Shown one piece after another: positions 1 through 8,504 of a stretch of DNA of 64,000 bases (the stretch's first letter is position 1; each line of letters begins with the position of its first letter). Origin of the DNA: Microvirga sp. VF16. Its GTDB lineage: Bacteria > Pseudomonadota > Alphaproteobacteria > Rhizobiales > Beijerinckiaceae. A model generated the notes under the pieces. The model was not told where the DNA came from. It saw nothing but the letters and a program-made list of their open reading frames with translations, and made no database searches. The DNA is taken from positions 4,546,001 to 4,610,000 of the forward strand of contig NZ_CP069354.1 of NCBI RefSeq assembly GCF_016864375.1, written 5' to 3'. Both the position numbers and the translations under genes were made by a program.

Positions 1-997
1 GGCCCTCGACCCGCACCAACTCTTCGATCGACGTGCCGGCCGGGCACCAGGTCGAGAAGAACGCCAGATCCCCATCAGCGATGCTGCGTCGGATCAGCAG
101 GCCGCGCGTCCACAGGCCGGTGAGGTCTTCGTTGTACTCATCCGCCTCGAGATCCGCCAACTCTAGATAAGCCCATTCGTACAGGCGCGCTCCCTTGGTG
201 CCGTCTCCCGCCGACAGGCGTCGCCAAGTCCCGGGAGCAAGAGCCTTTGCGATCTGCTCGGCCATGCCGGCCACCTCAGGTTTGTCGCCCCAGGAGTTGA
301 ACTGATCGGTCGCATGAGCGCCGAGCACATAGCCCTTGCCGGCCCGGCGCAACAGCATCTCGATGGAGCCCACGCCGTAGATGGAGTCCGTCGCCGCCCA
401 GTCGAACGGCACGTCAGCCGCGATCGCGCGCTCGATCATCTCGGCGGCGATCTCGGGTTTGGTGACAAAGCGAATGGCATCCGGCACCTGAGCCGCCGTG
501 CGGCGCTCGGGCGTGTTGGTCCAGTCCTTGGGCAGATAGAGCTGGCGATCGATGAAGGCGCAGCCCTTCTCCGACACGTAGGTGGCAAACACGCCGATCT
601 GGCAACTGGTGATCTTGCCCGCCGATCCGGTGTATTGTCGGCCTACCCCGCACGAGCGCTGGCCTTGCTTGAGAAAGCCGGTCTCGTCGATCACCAGCAC
701 CGCCCCGGGTGAGGCGAGCGTCTCGAGCGCATAGTCGCGCACCATATCCCGCAGCGCATCGGCGTCCCAGTGGCTGCGGCCGAGCACCGCCTGCTGGCGC
801 CAAGGGCCCGAATCGCCGGCGGCTTCCGCGCGCATCCAGCCGGTCTTGCGCCGCTCCGGCCCCAGCAGCCCGTCGAGGAAGGCGGCGGCCGAGGCGGCGA
901 TGCTGGGATGGGCAAACAGCGATTTGAGGTGAGCTTTGACCTGACGCAACTCCACGCACCAGAGTTCGAGCATCTGCTCGACGGCCACACCGGTCAT
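1..997 (-). CDS. IS701-family transposase, N-terminal part (cut by window edge)
   Basis: Reading the minus strand from the ATG at 997 gives an open frame of 332 codons that runs off the window start. A motif VIDETGFLKQG followed by GVGRQYTGSAGK and SCQIGVF is typical of IS701-family DDE transposases, with the first catalytic Asp in the DET stretch. A second acidic region is AATDSIYG. The family protein is about 400 residues or more, so the C-terminal part, including the last catalytic Glu, should lie left of the window. The frame shown is uninterrupted, so the element may be active. It faces away from the neighbouring IS5 element and the alcohol dehydrogenase. Confidence 0.85.
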   Translation of the reverse strand, partial: MTGVAVEQMLELWCVELRQVKAHLKSLFAHPSIAASAAAFLDGLLGPERRKTGWMRAEAAGDSGPWRQQAVLGRSHWDADALRDMVRDYALETLASPGAVLVIDETGFLKQGQRSCGVGRQYTGSAGKITSCQIGVFATYVSEKGCAFIDRQLYLPKDWTNTPERRTAAQVPDAIRFVTKPEIAAEMIERAIAADVPFDWAATDSIYGVGSIEMLLRRAGKGYVLGAHATDQFNSWGDKPEVAGMAEQIAKALAPGTWRRLSAGDGTKGARLYEWAYLELADLEADEYNEDLTGLWTRGLLIRRSIADGDLAFFSTWCPAGTSIEELVRVEG

Positions 998-1059
998 GGC
1001 AGCCTCCTGTGTCAGATCAGGAGGTAATTAGCGCAAAACCGACGGGTGCAACTGTAGTG
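1..1059 (-). mobile_element. IS701-family insertion sequence, upstream end
   Basis: The element holding the IS701-type transposase. Its transposase-upstream end is placed at about 1059, just after a TGCAACTGTAGTG stretch that looks like the outer terminal repeat. This end abuts a CTAG at 1060-1063. IS701 elements favour YTAR-type 4-bp targets, so CTAG would be its target duplication. The other end and the second CTAG would lie outside the window, so the boundary is inferred from one side only. Confidence 0.6.
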
Positions 1060-1076
1060 CTAGGCTGAATCGACAT

Positions 1077-1463
1077 TCATCGCATCCAGAGGATGGCACA
1101 GGCGAGGTGGATGAAGCCAAGGAAGTGGTCGGCGCGCCGGTCGTATCGGGTGGCGATCCGCCGGAAGTGCTTGAGCTTATTGAAGCAACGTTCGATGCGA
1201 TTGCGGGCCTTGTAAGCTTCGAAGTCGTAGGGGATCGGCTGCTTGCGGGTCGGATTGCAGGGGATGACGGCCTCGGCCCCGATCCCAGCGACGATGCGGC
1301 GGAGCGCGTTGCTGTCATAGGCCTTGTCGGCGAGGACGCGTCTCGCCGACAAGCCGTTGAGCAAGACCGGCGCCTGGGTGACATCGCCCCGCTGGCCCGG
1401 GGTCAGGATGACCCGCAACGGGCGCCCCTGGCCCTCCACGACCATGTGGATCTTGGTGGTCAA
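1077..1463 (-). CDS. IS5-family transposase, ORF B (C-terminal half)
   Basis: Second frame of the IS5 transposase, with the catalytic Asp in LADKAYDS and the Glu in RNRIERCFNKLK followed by the RRIATRYD tail typical of IS427-like elements. It opens with a TTG at 1463 that overlaps the TGA of ORF A. Because the frame stays open further upstream (reading GDPNQALGRSRGG just before LTTKIH), it is most likely expressed as a -1 frameshift fusion with ORF A. It ends in ILWMR, the usual end of this group. No internal stop or gap was seen, so the transposase looks intact. Confidence 0.85.
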   Translation of the reverse strand: MTTKIHMVVEGQGRPLRVILTPGQRGDVTQAPVLLNGLSARRVLADKAYDSNALRRIVAGIGAEAVIPCNPTRKQPIPYDFEAYKARNRIERCFNKLKHFRRIATRYDRRADHFLGFIHLACAILWMR

Positions 1464-1831
1464 TCCACCTCGGGAGCGCCCCAGAGCCTGGTTCGGATCC
1501 CCCCTTTTCCGGTCGCGGCCTGCTGGTGGGCGCGGACCAGGGTGCTGTCGAGCATCACGTAGTCATTGTCCGGGTCATGGATCAGATCGGCGAACACGCG
1601 TTCCCAGACCCCGGCTTTGGCCCAGCGCCGGAAACGCTGATGCGCGGTCTTCCACTTGCCATAGCGCTCGGGAAGGTCGTGCCAGTGCGCGCCAGAGCGC
1701 AGGATCCACAACACGCCATTGACGAACACCCGATTATCCCGGCCACTCCGCCCGGGATCGCCGGACTTGCCGGGCAACAGCCCCTCAATGCGCCGCCATT
1801 GCTCGCCGGTCAGTTCATATCGCTTGGCCAT
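1460..1831 (-). CDS. IS5-family transposase, ORF A (N-terminal half)
   Basis: Starts at ATG 1831 (MAKRYELTGEQW). The frame is open further upstream, but that extension crosses the IS end into the dehydrogenase and is not part of the element. It carries the N-terminal DUF4096-type region (WRRIEGLLPG, GVLWILRSGAHWHDLP) and the first catalytic Asp in MLDSTLVRAHQ. It stops at 1460, after the frameshift window. The DDE triad is divided between ORF A (first Asp) and ORF B (Asp, Glu), so only the fused product can be a complete transposase. Confidence 0.85.
   Translation of the reverse strand: MAKRYELTGEQWRRIEGLLPGKSGDPGRSGRDNRVFVNGVLWILRSGAHWHDLPERYGKWKTAHQRFRRWAKAGVWERVFADLIHDPDNDYVMLDSTLVRAHQQAATGKGGIRTRLWGAPEVD
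1499..1508 (-). other. Probable -1 ribosomal frameshift site of the IS5 transposase
   Basis: On the minus strand the message reads AAAAGGGGGG. In the ORF A frame this is AAA GGG GGG. A one-base backward slip moves the ribosome into the frame that continues as GDPNQALGRSRGG and on into ORF B, which restores the usual uninterrupted transposase sequence. A4G6 slip sites are common in two-frame IS5/IS427 elements. The slip itself is inferred. Confidence 0.7.
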
Positions 1832-1908
1832 GCAGGTTCCCCAGATCGAAGCTGGAGACCTATGAATCACGCACCGCCGCGAATTTGAACCCTGAATGTC
1901 GATTGGTC

Positions 1909-3072
1909 CTAGAGCCGTCCGGCCAGCGCATCCTCGAAGAGCTTGCGGGCGCTCTCCTTGGTGATCGGCACCGGATTGCCGCCGGCGGTGGGATCGTTGG
2001 GCGCCATCTCGGACATCTCGTCGAAACGGGCCGCGTCGACCTTCAGGCCCTCCAGCGTGTGCGGCACGCCGAGATCCTTGCGCAGTTGCAGCACCCAATC
2101 GAGGAAGGCCTGGAACGACGGCTCGAGACCGATATAAGCTGCAAGACGCTCGATTCTGCTCTCGATGGCCTTGCGGTTATAGACCAGCACGTAGGGCATG
2201 AAGACCGCATTCGTCAGGCCGTGATGCGTATCGTAAAGCGCTCCGGTCGGATGCGAGAGGGCATGGATCGCGCCTAAGCCTTTCTGAAACGCCGTGGCAC
2301 CCATGGCGGCGGCCGACATCAACTGCGCACGGGCTTCGATGTCCTTGCCGTTTTGATAGGCACGCGGCAGATATTCCTTTACGAGGCGGATGCCTTCCAC
2401 GGCGATGCCGTCCGCCATTGGGTGATAGCCCGGTGCGCAATAGGCCTCGATGCAATGCGCGAGCGCATCAAGACCGGTACCGGCCGTGATATGTGGCGGC
2501 ATGCCGATTGTGAGCTCTGGATCGCAGATCACGATCTTCGGCATCATCAGCGGATGGAAGATCACCTTCTTGGTGTGCGTGGCTTCCTGCGTGATCACGC
2601 CGGCGCGGCCAACTTCCGAGCCTGTGCCCGCGGTCGTCGGCACGGCGATAATCGGAAGAATGCCTTTCGGGTCGGCGCGGGTCCACCAATCGCCGATATC
2701 CTCGAAATCCCACATCGGCCGCGTCTGGCCCGCCATGAAGGCGATAACCTTGCCGGCATCGAGCGCCGAGCCGCCACCGAAGGCGACGACACCGTCATGC
2801 TTGCCGGACCTCAGGACCTCAAGCCCCTTGTAAACATTGGTCTCGACCGGGTTCGGCTTGATGTCCGAAAAGATCGCCGCCCTGAGGCCAGCACCATTCA
2901 GTTGTTCGAGCGCCGCCTTTGTCATTGGTTGTGTGGCGAGGAAAGGATCCGTCACGATCAACGGCGACGAAATGCCGACAGCCTTGCAGGCCTCGGCGAG
3001 TTCCGAGATGCGGCCCGCGCCGAAGCGGACGGCGGTGGGGTAGTTCCAGTTGGAGCGGGGAGATGTAGTCAT
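1909..3072 (-). CDS. Iron-containing alcohol dehydrogenase
   Basis: A 387-residue group III alcohol dehydrogenase. The dinucleotide-binding signature GGGSALDAGK is at about 99-108, followed by PTTAGTGSEV at 145-154. The metal ligands are visible in GLDALAHCIEAY (D202, H206), GAIHALSHPTG (H270) and YDTHHG (H284), with the family spacing. It lies last in a five-gene minus-strand operon, 11 bp after the aldehyde dehydrogenase. The inferred role is oxidation of the alcohol group of a gamma-glutamylated amino alcohol to an aldehyde, which the preceding dehydrogenase would take to the acid. Substrate specificity cannot be read from sequence. Its TAG stop coincides with the CTAG target of the adjacent IS5 element, so the protein is full length. 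Confidence 0.85.
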   Translation of the reverse strand: MTTSPRSNWNYPTAVRFGAGRISELAEACKAVGISSPLIVTDPFLATQPMTKAALEQLNGAGLRAAIFSDIKPNPVETNVYKGLEVLRSGKHDGVVAFGGGSALDAGKVIAFMAGQTRPMWDFEDIGDWWTRADPKGILPIIAVPTTAGTGSEVGRAGVITQEATHTKKVIFHPLMMPKIVICDPELTIGMPPHITAGTGLDALAHCIEAYCAPGYHPMADGIAVEGIRLVKEYLPRAYQNGKDIEARAQLMSAAAMGATAFQKGLGAIHALSHPTGALYDTHHGLTNAVFMPYVLVYNRKAIESRIERLAAYIGLEPSFQAFLDWVLQLRKDLGVPHTLEGLKVDAARFDEMSEMAPNDPTAGGNPVPITKESARKLFEDALAGRL

Positions 3073-3083
3073 GATACTCGCAA

Positions 3084-4475
3084 TCAGATCTGACGGAGGT
3101 GGTAGGATTTCGGACGGGTGAGCGACTCGTAAGCCAAGCGCGACAAGCTTGCGCCGCGGCCCGTATCCTTGACGCCGGTCCAGGCAAGCGCGGGATCGAG
3201 ATAATCGCAGCGGTTCATGAACACGGTGCCGGTCTCGAGCTTCTCGCCGATGGCTTCCGCCGCATCGACATCGGAGGTCCAGATCGCGGCGGAGAGACCG
3301 TAGGGCGAATCGTTCATGAGGCGGATCGCCTCCTCGTCGCCCTTCACCTTCATGATGCCGACGGTCGGTCCGAAGCTCTCGTCGCGCATGACGCTCATGG
3401 AATGATCCACGTTGGTGAGCACTTGCGGAGCGAGATAGGCGGTGCTGCCCACATCCGCGGCGAATTTCTTGGCAGCGATATGCGCCTTCGCACCCTTCGA
3501 CACCGCTTCTGCATTCTGCTGGCGCACGAGATCGGCGAAGCGCCTATGCGCCATCGGTCCCAATGTCGTCGCATCGTCGAGCGGATTACCGAGCACGTAG
3601 GAGTTCACGAGGTTGACCGCGCCCTCCACGAAGCGGTCGTAATGCTTCTCATGCACATAGACGCGCTCGATGCCGCAGCAGCACTGGCCCGAATTGAAGA
3701 ACGCGCCGTCAACGAGGTTCTCGATGGCGTGATCGAGATTGACATCCTCGCGCACATAGGCCGGATCCTTGCCGCCGAGTTCGAGTCCGAGCGAGGTGAA
3801 GCTTCCTGCCGCCGCACGCTCAATGGAACGCCCGCCGGAGACGGAACCAGTGAAGTTGCAATGATCGACGAGACCAGAGCCCAGGATACGGCTCGTCTGG
3901 TCGTGCGAGAGATGCAGGTTTTGAAACAGGCCTTTCGGCAGTCCAGCCCGGTCCATGGCTATCTGGAAGCGCTCGCCGGCGAGCACCGTCTGCGAGGCGT
4001 GTTTCAGCAGCACGGCATTGCCAGCCATGAGCGCCGGCACGATGGTGTTGATGGCGGTGAGATACGGATAGTTCCAGGGCGCGATGACGAGCACGAGGCC
4101 AACCGGCTCGCGCTTGATCATGCGGCGGAAGCCCGGCTTCTCGTCGTCGGCCGGGATCGGCCGTAGGCTCTTCTCCGCAATCGAGATCATGTAGCGCGCA
4201 CGCTCCTCGACCCCGCGGAACTCGCCGCCATAGCGCACCGGACGACCCATCTGCTGGGCGATCTCCGGCACCACCTCCTGATTCATGGCCAGCAGCGCAT
4301 CAAGGAAGGTGGAGACCTTTTGCGCGCGCTCGGCAATGGACGTGTTGCGCCATGTAACTTGAGCCTCGCGCGCAGCCTTGATCGCCGCATCGATGGCGGC
4401 CTCGGACATAATGGGACGGCGGACGAGCTCGCGTCCATCGATGGGGGAAATGCAGACGATATCGGTATCAGCCAT
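3084..4475 (-). CDS. Aldehyde dehydrogenase (NAD(P)-dependent)
   Basis: A 463-residue ALDH-superfamily protein. The conserved Asn is in APWNYPY (N135), the general base is in LELGGKDP (E232), and the catalytic Cys is in NSGQCCCG (probably C266, flanked by two further cysteines). The downstream ESFGPTVG and LETGTVFMN motifs are also family features. It sits between the glutamine-synthetase-like gene and the Fe-alcohol dehydrogenase on the same strand. The inferred role is oxidation of a gamma-glutamyl-amino-aldehyde to the acid, as PuuC does for gamma-glutamylated putrescine. The exact substrate is unknown. Confidence 0.88.
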   Translation of the reverse strand: MADTDIVCISPIDGRELVRRPIMSEAAIDAAIKAAREAQVTWRNTSIAERAQKVSTFLDALLAMNQEVVPEIAQQMGRPVRYGGEFRGVEERARYMISIAEKSLRPIPADDEKPGFRRMIKREPVGLVLVIAPWNYPYLTAINTIVPALMAGNAVLLKHASQTVLAGERFQIAMDRAGLPKGLFQNLHLSHDQTSRILGSGLVDHCNFTGSVSGGRSIERAAAGSFTSLGLELGGKDPAYVREDVNLDHAIENLVDGAFFNSGQCCCGIERVYVHEKHYDRFVEGAVNLVNSYVLGNPLDDATTLGPMAHRRFADLVRQQNAEAVSKGAKAHIAAKKFAADVGSTAYLAPQVLTNVDHSMSVMRDESFGPTVGIMKVKGDEEAIRLMNDSPYGLSAAIWTSDVDAAEAIGEKLETGTVFMNRCDYLDPALAWTGVKDTGRGASLSRLAYESLTRPKSYHLRQI

Positions 4476-4543
4476 GATAATGCTCGAAAGACTATGATCC
4501 TCAACAGATCATAGTCCTCTCCTCTCGTGTGTCATGAAGTCTC

Positions 4544-5914
4544 TTAAATGATCTCGAAGTAACGTGCGAGCTGCCAGTCGGTGATGGCCTTGCGGGCCTC
4601 GCGTTCCTCCCATTCGCGTGTTGCAGCGTAATGCTCGACGAAGGTGTCGCCGAAGAGCTGCCGGGCGGCCTGCGAGCCCTTCAGCCGCTCCGCAGCCTCG
4701 CCGAGCGAGCGCGGCAGCGCCCGCTCCTTCGGGTGCTCCACCGCATAGGCGTTTCCTTGAATCGGCTCGCCCGGATCGATCCGGTTCTCGATGCCCCACA
4801 GGCCCGAGCCAATGGCAGCGGCGAGCGCGATATATGGATTGATGTCGGCGGCGGCGACTCGATACTCCACACGCTGCGACTTCTCGGAACCCGGAATGAC
4901 GCGAAGCGCCGTGGTGCGATTCTCCACGCCCCAGGCGGAATCGGTCGGCGCCCAGAAGCCGGGAATGAGCCGGGTGTAGCTGTTCACCGTGCAGGCGACC
5001 ATGGCGAGGAGTTCCGGCATCAGCTTCTGCTGCCCGCCGACGAACCAGCGCATGGTCTCCGACATGTTGTGCTTGGCATTCGCATCGTAGAACGCGCCCT
5101 TGCCGGTGCTCAGATCCTTGAGCGAGGCGTGCAGGTGACCGGACTGGCCGGGCCAATCGCGCGACCACTTGGCCATGAAGGTCGCCATCCAGCCGCGGCG
5201 CTGCGCGAGGATCTTGGTGTAGGTCTTGAACAGCGCCGCCTTGTCGGCCGCGTTCAACGCATCGTCGACGCGGATCGCAGCCTCCAGCACGCCTGGGCCG
5301 GTCTCGGTGTGCAGGCCTTCGATCTCGAAATCCATCTTGTTCGCGAGGTCGAGAAGCTCATGGTAGAAATCCGCGTGAACGCCCGAGCGCAACACCGAAT
5401 AGCCGAAGAAACCCGGCGTGATATTCTTGAGATCGCGATAATTCTTCTCGCGCACGGAATGTGGGGTCTCTTCGAACAGGAAGAATTCGAACTCGGCAGC
5501 GGCCGAGACCGCAAAGCCCATATCCTCCGCTTTCTTCAAGACACGCCGCAGAACGCCACGTGGGCAGGCCGCCTCCGCGTAGCCATCGAACTCGGCGAGG
5601 AAGAACGGCAGATCGTTCTCGAACGGAATGAGCCGCATGGTCTCCGGCAACACCCGCACGGATGCATCCGGATAAGCCGTATGCCAGCCGGTGAGCTTCG
5701 TGTTGTCATAGAGCTGATCGTTGGAGTCCCAACCCAGCACCACGTCGCAGAAGCCGAAGCCCTTCTCGAGAGCGGATTCGAACTTGTCGCGGGCCATGTA
5801 TTTGCCGCGCATGATGCCATCGGCATCGGTCACGCCGACCTTCACGAAAGGAAGATCGCGGCTGCGCACATATTCCGCGGCCTCAGTGGCGTTCTTGATT
5901 TTGGGAGCGTCCAT
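4544..5914 (-). CDS. Glutamine-synthetase-like gamma-glutamylamide synthetase
   Basis: A 456-residue member of the glutamine synthetase superfamily, of the catabolic PuuA/IpuC/GlnA4 kind rather than GlnA. The N-terminal beta-grasp part contains FVKVGVTDADGIMRGKY, and the catalytic barrel contains AAAEFEFFLFE, LHTETGPGVLE and the ATP/glutamate loop GQSGHLHASL. No GlnA-type adenylylation Tyr region was recognised. The family joins the gamma-carboxyl of glutamate to an amine at the cost of ATP. With an ethanolamine-type permease, two dehydrogenases and an N-formylglutamate amidohydrolase-like enzyme in one operon, an amino alcohol such as ethanolamine is the likeliest acceptor. A polyamine or an alkylamine is possible. 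Confidence 0.85.
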   Translation of the reverse strand: MDAPKIKNATEAAEYVRSRDLPFVKVGVTDADGIMRGKYMARDKFESALEKGFGFCDVVLGWDSNDQLYDNTKLTGWHTAYPDASVRVLPETMRLIPFENDLPFFLAEFDGYAEAACPRGVLRRVLKKAEDMGFAVSAAAEFEFFLFEETPHSVREKNYRDLKNITPGFFGYSVLRSGVHADFYHELLDLANKMDFEIEGLHTETGPGVLEAAIRVDDALNAADKAALFKTYTKILAQRRGWMATFMAKWSRDWPGQSGHLHASLKDLSTGKGAFYDANAKHNMSETMRWFVGGQQKLMPELLAMVACTVNSYTRLIPGFWAPTDSAWGVENRTTALRVIPGSEKSQRVEYRVAAADINPYIALAAAIGSGLWGIENRIDPGEPIQGNAYAVEHPKERALPRSLGEAAERLKGSQAARQLFGDTFVEHYAATREWEEREARKAITDWQLARYFEII

Positions 5915-5977
5915 TAAGAAAAACCTTGACCGAAGAGGGAAATGAGAGCGCGCGGTTGCGCGCGCTCCCGGTTCGCA

Positions 5978-7513
5978 TCAATGCGACTTGTACTCGCTCT
6001 CGCCCTTGGTGAGGGCGAACTCCTCCTCCGGCGAAAGGATAAGCTTATGGCGTCCGATCAGCAGGAAGTAGGCCATCATCACAGCATAGTAGATGGCGAC
6101 GCCGATGACGGCAGTCTGGAAGACCGAGTCCGTCAGCTGGAAGTAGAGCGTTACCGCCGCAATCACCATGCAGATCACCGCACCTGCGATGCCGAAGGGG
6201 CTGGTGTAAGGCCGGTGCAGGTTCGGGAACTTCTTCTTGAGCACGATATAGGACATGCCCTGCATGAAGTAGGCGAGCATCGCACCCGCGACCGCCATGT
6301 TGAGCAGTGTGCCGCCGATGACGGTGGCACCGGCTTCAGCACCGCGCGCAAACCAGATGATCAGCATCACCAGGAGGCCGAGCACAGCGCCTGCGACCAG
6401 TGCCACATGCGGCGTCTTGCGTTCGCCATGCGTTACCGACAGGAAGCTTGGGAAGTAGCCTGCCCGCGAGAGCGAGTAGATCTGCCGCCCGAAGGCGAAG
6501 ATGATGGTGTGGAACGAGGCGATCAGTCCGATCACCGCGACCGCCGCCAGGATCTTCGCGATATCCGTGCCGAACAGGGTGCGGAACCCGTCGAGCAGCG
6601 GCTCGCCGGACTTGCCGAGGCCCGCGGCGCCCGGCGCGATGCCCGTGTTCAGGAGGAGCACGAGGAACGCGGACGCGATCAGGGTCAGAATGCCAGCGAT
6701 GATGCCCTTGGGCATATCCTTCTGCGGATCGTGCGATTCCTCGGCCGCGAGCGGCAGCTGCTCGATGGCGAGGAACAGCCAGACCGCAAAGGGCAGCGAG
6801 GCGAGAATGCTGCCGATCCCTAAAGGCAGGAAGGGTCCGCCGCCATTCGGCAGTTCCGCACCGTCCGGACCGATGTTCAGCGCCCAGCGGCCGAAGTCGA
6901 ACTGGCCGGACAGAAGCACCGATACGTAGAAGAAGGCCAGCACGGCGAGAGCCGCCAGTGTCACTCCTACCGTGACCTTGAACGAGAGCTCGACGCCGAT
7001 GACGTTGAGCCCGACGAACAATGCGTAGCACAGCACCCAATAGACGGGCTGGAAAGCCGGCGCCGTCTCGAAGATCGCGGACAGGTACGAGCCGATGAAG
7101 AACACGATCACGGCCGGAGTCAGAACGAACTCGATGTTCTCCGCGATACCCGTGATGTACCCCGCCCACGGCCCCATGGAGGTGCGCGCGAAGGAATAGG
7201 CGCCGCCCGTATGCGGCAGCGCAGGCGACATCTCGGCGAGCGAGAAGGTGAGACCGAGATACATGATCGCGATGATGATGGTGGCGAAGAACATCGCGCC
7301 GAAGCCGTTGGTGAGGCCGAGGTTCCAACCGGAATAATGGCCCGAGATCACCGCGCCGACGCCGAGCGCCCAGAGCGACCAGACGCGGGCATGGCGCTTG
7401 AGACGCCGCGCCTCGAAATAGCTTTCATCCACCGTGGTATAGGTGATGCCGGCAGCGCCCTGCACTCCGGCCGGTGGGGCATGGACCCCTGTGCTTCCTT
7501 GTCCGACTGACAT
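5978..7513 (-). CDS. APC-superfamily permease, ethanolamine-permease-like
   Basis: A membrane protein of 511 residues with about 12 hydrophobic segments. ALGVGAVISGHYSGWN and AEMSPALPHTGGAYSFAR near the N-terminus resemble the APC ethanolamine permease (Eat) group. The start is placed at ATG 7513 because GGAGG lies 9 bases upstream. The frame is open to 7561, but that extension is basic and unlike the family. It is second in the operon, between the amidohydrolase and the glutamine-synthetase-like gene, and would import the amine that is glutamylated. Ethanolamine is inferred from family resemblance and neighbours. Confidence 0.82.
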   Translation of the reverse strand: MSVGQGSTGVHAPPAGVQGAAGITYTTVDESYFEARRLKRHARVWSLWALGVGAVISGHYSGWNLGLTNGFGAMFFATIIIAIMYLGLTFSLAEMSPALPHTGGAYSFARTSMGPWAGYITGIAENIEFVLTPAVIVFFIGSYLSAIFETAPAFQPVYWVLCYALFVGLNVIGVELSFKVTVGVTLAALAVLAFFYVSVLLSGQFDFGRWALNIGPDGAELPNGGGPFLPLGIGSILASLPFAVWLFLAIEQLPLAAEESHDPQKDMPKGIIAGILTLIASAFLVLLLNTGIAPGAAGLGKSGEPLLDGFRTLFGTDIAKILAAVAVIGLIASFHTIIFAFGRQIYSLSRAGYFPSFLSVTHGERKTPHVALVAGAVLGLLVMLIIWFARGAEAGATVIGGTLLNMAVAGAMLAYFMQGMSYIVLKKKFPNLHRPYTSPFGIAGAVICMVIAAVTLYFQLTDSVFQTAVIGVAIYYAVMMAYFLLIGRHKLILSPEEEFALTKGESEYKSH

Positions 7514-7576
7514 CGAGTTGATCCTCCAAGAAGTTCTGCGTTTCGGATCACGGCACATCATGCGCCATGCCCGTCA

Positions 7577-8365
7577 TCAGAGCGTCCGTGCCCCCTCCCT
7601 CAAAAGCGGCGCCAGACGGTTGGCCCACAACGCCTGTCCGTCTTCCGTGCGGATCAGGTCGTTGCGGATTTCGATCATCAGCGGGGGAAGGCCACGCCTC
7701 TCGGCGTGGCGCTCCAGGGTGTGGAACACCCGGTCCGCCGGTGAATAGGGTTCGTTCATACCGACGACGAGCGTCGGATCCTGCTTCAGTCCGGCCTCGA
7801 CGCTGCGCGCATAGCGCTCGTCGCGGTCGAAGATCAGGCCGATCTGCCAGGGACGTGGCACATCGCGATAGACCGGCGTGAAGGAATGGATGGAGACGAT
7901 GGCGGTCAGCTGTCCTGCGGCTTGGCGCACATTCGCAAACTCATCGACCGCATTGTGAAAGGCATCGTACACATCACGCACGCGTGTTGCCCGCTCCGCG
8001 TCGTCGAGATCGAGATTGCCGGGAATCGTAGTGCGTTCACTCAGCGTCCAGATCGAATCCGGCGCTGTGGGCTCGCGGTTGAGATCGAGCACCAGGCGCG
8101 ACACGCTGGCATGGATCAGCGGTGCGTCGAGCAGGCGCGAGAGCTCTTTCGCGACGCCCAGCGCTCCGGGGTCCCAGGCGATGTGGCTTTCGAGTTCGGC
8201 AGGCCCGAGGCCCAAAGTGCCATAGCGGGCCGGGAGGCGGTTCGAGGCATGCTCGCAGATGAGCAGGATCGGCAAGCGCCCTTGCGGATTCTCCACGACG
8301 GCAACCGGCTGCTCTGCCGTTGCGGCAGAGGACAGATCGGCCGTCTTCCGACTCGCATGCGCCAT
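7577..8365 (-). CDS. N-formylglutamate amidohydrolase family protein
   Basis: A 262-residue protein of the N-formylglutamate amidohydrolase (FGase) family. ICEHASNRLP near residue 35, AWDPGALGVA, LVLDLNREP and SIHSFTPVY are family motifs containing the likely metal and catalytic His and Glu residues. It is the first gene of the five-gene operon, facing the RpiR regulator. In this setting the natural role would be hydrolysis of a gamma-glutamyl conjugate such as gamma-glutamylglycine, releasing glutamate and recycling it for the synthetase. That role is inferred; the family name describes N-formylglutamate as substrate. Confidence 0.8.
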   Translation of the reverse strand: MAHASRKTADLSSAATAEQPVAVVENPQGRLPILLICEHASNRLPARYGTLGLGPAELESHIAWDPGALGVAKELSRLLDAPLIHASVSRLVLDLNREPTAPDSIWTLSERTTIPGNLDLDDAERATRVRDVYDAFHNAVDEFANVRQAAGQLTAIVSIHSFTPVYRDVPRPWQIGLIFDRDERYARSVEAGLKQDPTLVVGMNEPYSPADRVFHTLERHAERRGLPPLMIEIRNDLIRTEDGQALWANRLAPLLREGARTL

Positions 8366-8504
8366 GCGGTCCTCCGTTTGCCTGCGGGCAGCAGGCCCTA
8401 GCCCTCGATTGAACGCTTGGTACGTTTCTTACGGATTTTTCTTATGTGAAATTTTTGGTACAGCTTTTAAAAACCGTCAAGGTGGGGAAACGAAACATTC
8501 CAAC
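8366..8504. promoter_or_regulatory. Divergent promoter region between amine operon and RpiR regulator
   Basis: A 139-bp AT-richer gap between two divergent starts. It holds a direct repeat TTGGTAC at 8417-8423 and 8455-8461. Around the second copy, TGTGAAATTTTTGGTACA has dyad ends (TGT/ACA) and resembles the A/T-rich core sites bound by RpiR-family proteins. I treat this as a candidate operator for the adjacent regulator. Promoter hexamers were not assigned. Confidence 0.4.

Larger units (their letters stand above)
1064..1908 (-). mobile_element. Complete IS5-family (IS427-like) insertion sequence
   Basis: An element of about 845 bp with two overlapping transposase frames on the minus strand. 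Its ends are inverted repeats. Position 1060-1079 reads CTAGG, three variable bases, then AATCGACATTCA, and the reverse complement of 1893-1912 reads CTAGG, three variable bases, AATCGACATTCA. CTAG (or its central TA) flanks both sides and is the apparent target duplication. The right-hand CTAG supplies the TAG stop codon of the alcohol dehydrogenase (1909-1911), so that gene is left intact. The left-hand CTAG touches the end of the IS701 element. Boundaries are seen in sequence; the group assignment comes from protein motifs. Confidence 0.85.

Noticed and set aside
1460..2098. Longer 212-codon reading of IS5 ORF A through the IS end into the dehydrogenase
   Set aside because: The frame merely stays open across the terminal repeat. 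The family start is at 1831.
4631..5917. 428-codon open frame on the plus strand opposite the glutamine-synthetase-like gene
   Set aside because: It is the antisense shadow of a clear family gene. Its translation is rich in His, Arg and Gly with no recognisable motif, as is usual in GC-rich genomes.
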